Positions 55,647 through 58,816 of a stretch of 58,816 nt of DNA are shown piece after piece. Positions within the stretch are counted from its first letter, which is position 1, and the number at the start of each line of letters is the position of its first letter. The notes under the pieces are model-generated. The model saw nothing but the letters and a program-made list of their open reading frames with translations, was not told the origin of the DNA and did no database searches. The DNA lies in NCBI GenBank assembly GCA_944383325.1, contig CALWPC010000039.1:1-58816 (forward strand), read 5' to 3'. The stretch is from an uncultured Lachnospiraceae bacterium. GTDB taxonomy: Bacteria; Bacillota; Clostridia; Lachnospirales; Lachnospiraceae. The translations under genes and the position numbers were made by a program.

Positions 55647-58187
55647 TCAACCCTCCTGCAAATCCCGATAGTAGTAGTCGGGAATAATACTGATTTCAAT
55701 GCCGTTCTTTTTCAGCACACGTTCCTGTTCTTCGCTCGGTAAGAGGTCGTGTCCCATATATAGTTTACGACACTTTGCAAAGGCATCGGTATTTGCGATA
55801 AATTCGTCAAGTTCTTCTTCGGTCAGCACAATACTGATTTCGGCATTTCCCGTAAAGTTTACTCCGTTTTCAAGCTCGACAAGTTCACGGATATGCAAAA
55901 GCAGTTCGTCTGCATATTCGTAATACATACGTTCACTCACGTGGATATAATTCACTTTGTAATATTTTAGGCTACCCGTATTTTTTGATAAGACATTTTT
56001 AATGCGAGTATATGTAATATTGCGACAAATATCATTTTCGTTATTTGTGCAAAGGATAAATTTACGTGTTCCATTATCAATGCTATTGCGTTGCAATACA
56101 GCGTGTCCTGTACTGCCTGAACCTGCAAAAAAGTCAAGAACAGTAATATCTTTATCTAAAAAATAATCAAGATACATATTTATAAGTTTTACAGGCTTTT
56201 TGCCGCTATTAAAAGGAACGCCACCCTCGTGTCTAATGTTACCAAAATCCCCTGCCATATCGTAGAAATTAGGAATAGGAGTTACTTTTGTAGCACCATC
56301 TATCATTTTTTCGGCAGGAACACCTTGATAATATTTTCCTTTGGTTGCATTTGCTTTTTTAGGACCGGTAAAATATCGGTATGGATATTGGTCATCGCCT
56401 ATTCCATAAACTTTATACAGAATGCCTAATCCATCAATTTCTTTTCTGCCATCAAGATAGTCACGGAAAAATCTGCCCGATGAATTACCGTTGAGAATAG
56501 TTCCTGTTGCCCATATTTCTTTAAGTCCATCTTTGAAACCAACATTGTGTTCAACTATTTCGTATTCGCCCTGTTCAAAGACAACTACCTTTTTCCCACC
56601 CAACTCAATCTCTTTTCCTGCGGACAATTCGTTGATGGAATATATAAATTTATCATAATCATATTCCTGTGGCTTGAGATATGGTTTTGCTGCAAATGAT
56701 TTTCTATACACTAAAACCTGCTCGATTTCTTTGTGATAACGCATATCTGATTTTAATGTTTTATCGGGGTATCGCACTTGAATATAATCAGTTTTTTCGT
56801 AGTTATCTTCGCCAAATATTTCGTCGCAAAGAGCCTTTAAGTGTGGAGCTTCGTTATCATCAATACTTATAAAAATAAAACCTCTGCTTGCCAACAGTTT
56901 ACGACAAAGAAGTAATCGTTTTTTCATAAAGGATAGCCATTTACTGTGTCTATACAAGTCATCTGCCGCAACGAAAGTGTCGTCGTACATAAAATCAGCA
57001 TTTTGAGTATTATATGGCGGATCTATGTAGATAAGGTCGATTTTTCCCTTGTGTGTCTTTTCGAGTAGCTTCAATGAAGCAAGGTTATCCCCCTCAATAA
57101 GAAAGTTCATTTCGCCGCCGTTGGCAATATAAAGGTCGCTCTGTTCGGTCAAAACGGGCGTGTGGGTGGCAAGTACCTCGTCAATCTCCTCACGGTGTTC
57201 CTCGAACACAAGACCGTATTTTTTACCGCACACATCTTTTTCAAGCTCCGAAAGGTAGGATAAAAGATTACCTGTATTTTCATCCTGCGGTGCAGCAGAA
57301 ATAAAGGTGCGAATATCTTTAATTTTAGCAAGTAAATCTTCACGCCTCTGTTTTGATACGTTACCCGTTTTAGTTTTATCAACAGTTTCCTTGGCTTCTG
57401 TCTCAGACACTGTGCTATCTTCGCTTTCTCCAAAGATTGAATCTATTAAATCGTATACGCCAGAATCCTCCCACAACTCGTTAATGCCCAACTTGTCAAG
57501 CGCCTTATCGGTAGCATATTCCGTAACGGGGTTACACACAAATGTAGTTATAATTATCAAAATTTTAATAGCTATAAACCACTTGCTCTTTTTAATCTTG
57601 TCCCATTCAGCTTTAGGCGAAAACTGCTTTTTACTTACGATCTCCGAAATTTCTTCATTTATATCGTCTTGAGTTATTTCGCCGTTTTCATATAATTCTT
57701 CAGCGTCAGCAACAGAAAAATCATCCGAAACCATATCGGATAAGAAATCGTACTTGGGCAAAGCATCAATAATGCTCGCTATTCCCGAAAGTTTTAATCC
57801 GGATATAGCGCTCATTGCAGCGGAACTTGTTTGCAATCCCGCTACAAGTCCTTTAATATTCAAAGAGTCAAAAACCCTTGTTTGTTCAAAAATAGGAGCA
57901 TAAGCAATATTCATTGCTTTAACAGATTCCGAAATAGGAGCAACAATCTTTCGGTATTTTTCAAGAGCTGCTGTTGCTCCACCCATAGACGACTTGACAG
58001 CATTAAGCGTGCTTTGTAGTTCTCTTACAGCCGCAAAAGCTCCCGTCGTTTCTAAATTTAGTGCGGCGGTAATGGCACTTGATGCTTGCAGTTCACGAAT
58101 AGCGGATAAAGCACTATTTTCTTGCAACTGCCTTACAGCATCTAATGCTGGGTTGTTTATCATTTTTAGAGTATCAAACTCATTCAT
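55647..58187 (-). CDS. Type III Mod methyltransferase with N-terminal membrane-spanning extension
   Basis: This 846-residue protein has two parts. From about 300 on it is a type III Mod: GKKYGLVFEEHREEIDEVL (321-339), motif IV DPPYN (389-393), a target-recognition region, and then motif I DFFAGSGSTGHAVL (about 685-698). Motif IV precedes motif I, the beta-class N6-adenine order. The first 300 residues are not part of known Mod: an alanine-rich, helical segment (about 1-145, with repeated AIRELQ-like and AAVRELQ-like stretches), an acidic part, a transmembrane helix (203-220), and a polar linker. GGAGGAAAATAA precedes the ATG. Membrane location or sensing is inferred from the helix only. Confidence 0.85.
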   Translation of the reverse strand: MNEFDTLKMINNPALDAVRQLQENSALSAIRELQASSAITAALNLETTGAFAAVRELQSTLNAVKSSMGGATAALEKYRKIVAPISESVKAMNIAYAPIFEQTRVFDSLNIKGLVAGLQTSSAAMSAISGLKLSGIASIIDALPKYDFLSDMVSDDFSVADAEELYENGEITQDDINEEISEIVSKKQFSPKAEWDKIKKSKWFIAIKILIIITTFVCNPVTEYATDKALDKLGINELWEDSGVYDLIDSIFGESEDSTVSETEAKETVDKTKTGNVSKQRREDLLAKIKDIRTFISAAPQDENTGNLLSYLSELEKDVCGKKYGLVFEEHREEIDEVLATHTPVLTEQSDLYIANGGEMNFLIEGDNLASLKLLEKTHKGKIDLIYIDPPYNTQNADFMYDDTFVAADDLYRHSKWLSFMKKRLLLCRKLLASRGFIFISIDDNEAPHLKALCDEIFGEDNYEKTDYIQVRYPDKTLKSDMRYHKEIEQVLVYRKSFAAKPYLKPQEYDYDKFIYSINELSAGKEIELGGKKVVVFEQGEYEIVEHNVGFKDGLKEIWATGTILNGNSSGRFFRDYLDGRKEIDGLGILYKVYGIGDDQYPYRYFTGPKKANATKGKYYQGVPAEKMIDGATKVTPIPNFYDMAGDFGNIRHEGGVPFNSGKKPVKLINMYLDYFLDKDITVLDFFAGSGSTGHAVLQRNSIDNGTRKFILCTNNENDICRNITYTRIKNVLSKNTGSLKYYKVNYIHVSERMYYEYADELLLHIRELVELENGVNFTGNAEISIVLTEEELDEFIANTDAFAKCRKLYMGHDLLPSEEQERVLKKNGIEISIIPDYYYRDLQEG

Positions 58188-58234
58188 TTATTTTCCTCCG
58201 TTCACGCAGGTTGCGTGTAGATCGTTTTTTTGTA

Positions 58235-58816
58235 TTATATTTTCATCGTTCCATCTGAAAGATCCTTTGCTACAAATGGGATAAAATAAAATGGTACGGT
58301 AAGCAGTTTTTGCTCAGGGTTATAGCCGTAGTTATTTTTAGAAACCTTAATGGCATATTCAAACTTATTATGGTTTGAGAATTTTTCAAGAGAGTTAAGT
58401 GTTCCTCTGCCTTTTTTGACATCGAGCGGATATAATTTATTGTTTGACTCAATAATAAATTCAAGTTCAGCAGATGCCTTGCCACGCCAATAAAACAATT
58501 TATGCTCTTTTGCAATCAATTCGTTAGCAACAAAATTTTCGAAGAATATTCCCGACAAGGTATTATCTCTTTCGCTTGATACAAACGAAGCCGCATTGAT
58601 GCCGCTTTGATATGAGAACATACCAATATCTCCAAGGAACAGACGGAAACTACTTTCGCTATCCGGCATAAGCGGCGTTGTAATATGTTCTTTCAGTTGG
58701 AAGGACTGATTAACAATATGCGCCATTGTGAGCCACTGAATCGAGGTTGCATAATCCCTTGTTTTGCTCTTTTCCTCAATAAAAAAAAAAAAAAAATTTT
58801 TAGATTCTTTATTCAG
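58235..58816 (-). CDS. DUF4143 C-terminal part of an AAA+ ATPase, 5' end outside window
   Basis: The frame is open from the right edge to 58235. Its end (FRLFLGDIGMFSYQSGINAA, FFENFVANELIAKEHKLFYW, AELEFIIESNNKLYPLDVKK) is the DUF4143 domain that follows the ATPase in a large family of bacterial AAA+ proteins. The ATPase part lies beyond the window. Upstream of codon 1 of the visible domain the frame crosses a 16-base A run (58781-58796, giving FFFFF). If this length varies, the frame would shift. The PD-(D/E)xK-like core suggests nucleic-acid or partner binding. It may be part of the same defence island. Confidence 0.75.
   Translation of the reverse strand: MNKESKNFFFFFIEEKSKTRDYATSIQWLTMAHIVNQSFQLKEHITTPLMPDSESSFRLFLGDIGMFSYQSGINAASFVSSERDNTLSGIFFENFVANELIAKEHKLFYWRGKASAELEFIIESNNKLYPLDVKKGRGTLNSLEKFSNHNKFEYAIKVSKNNYGYNPEQKLLTVPFYFIPFVAKDLSDGTMKI
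58781..58796. repeat. 16-base homopolymer (A run) in a coding frame
   Basis: Sixteen As are followed by five Ts. Read on the minus strand this gives a T16 tract in frame with the DUF4143 gene. It is a candidate for slippage or for a sequencing or assembly error near the contig end. Confidence 0.8.

Noticed and set aside
58727-58816. ATG near 58726 as the true start of the DUF4143 gene
   Set aside because: The frame stays open to the right edge, and the domain is the C-terminal half of a larger protein, so the gene begins outside the window.

Overview
The window is a chromosomal segment of a low-to-mid GC, probably spore-forming Clostridia, most likely a Lachnospiraceae-type organism. This rests on the replication-origin gene set (serS, parAB, rsmG, mnmG, mnmE, jag, yidC, yidD, rnpA, rpmH, dnaA, dnaN, recF, gyrBA) together with families typical of that group (DUF3881, DUF4446, DUF6147, DUF6020, a nine-gene V-type ATPase operon, TnpV/TnpW mobile-element proteins). 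Species cannot be named from the sequence alone.

Layout. 1-0.5 kb: fragment of a TnpW-like mobile-element gene beside tRNA-Arg. 0.6-14.6 kb, almost all minus strand: DUF3881, serS, DUF4446, parB, parA with two perfect parS sites, a coiled-coil protein, an alpha/beta-hydrolase-like protein, rsmG-mnmG-mnmE, jag, yidC, yidD, rnpA, rpmH. 14.8-17.6 kb: a secreted LRR/fibronectin protein, tRNA-Pro, tRNA-Lys, thioredoxin, a 49-residue basic protein, trmB. 17.8-26.5 kb, plus strand: V-ATPase operon G-C-I-K-F-E-A-B-D. 26.6-38.6 kb, minus strand: a recombinase-like protein, tRNA-Ser, plsC, two-subunit fumarase, gyrA, gyrB, recF, S4 protein, dnaN, dnaA. 38.7-39.9 kb: the AT-rich origin region with DnaA boxes and a small ribbon-helix-helix-like gene. 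39.9-51.6 kb: an ABC exporter pair, rhomboid protease, HIT protein, ECF-type sigma factor, murG, an anti-sigma-like membrane protein, three tandem genes sharing one predicted beta fold (one secreted, two not), and a large DUF6020 membrane protein.

51.7-58.8 kb is a mobile island. It begins inside a spoVT/abrB-type gene, which is cut after about 34 codons, and carries tnpV, tnpW, structured repeats, and a minus-strand operon: a type III restriction-modification Mod with an unusual membrane-spanning N-terminal extension, Res, a DUF6338 membrane protein, and a TTG-started 57-residue protein with three GYQP repeats. A DUF4143-type ATPase gene runs off the right edge.

How it works together: the left and centre are housekeeping (replication, segregation, tRNA modification, membrane protein insertion, ion pumping). 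rpmH and dnaA are normally divergent neighbours, but here they lie 24 kb apart on the same strand, which suggests an inversion with one end at the origin. The best candidate for an undescribed system is the four-gene operon at 52.67-58.19 kb, where a type III RM pair is tightly linked to a DUF6338 membrane protein and a GYQP-repeat peptide.
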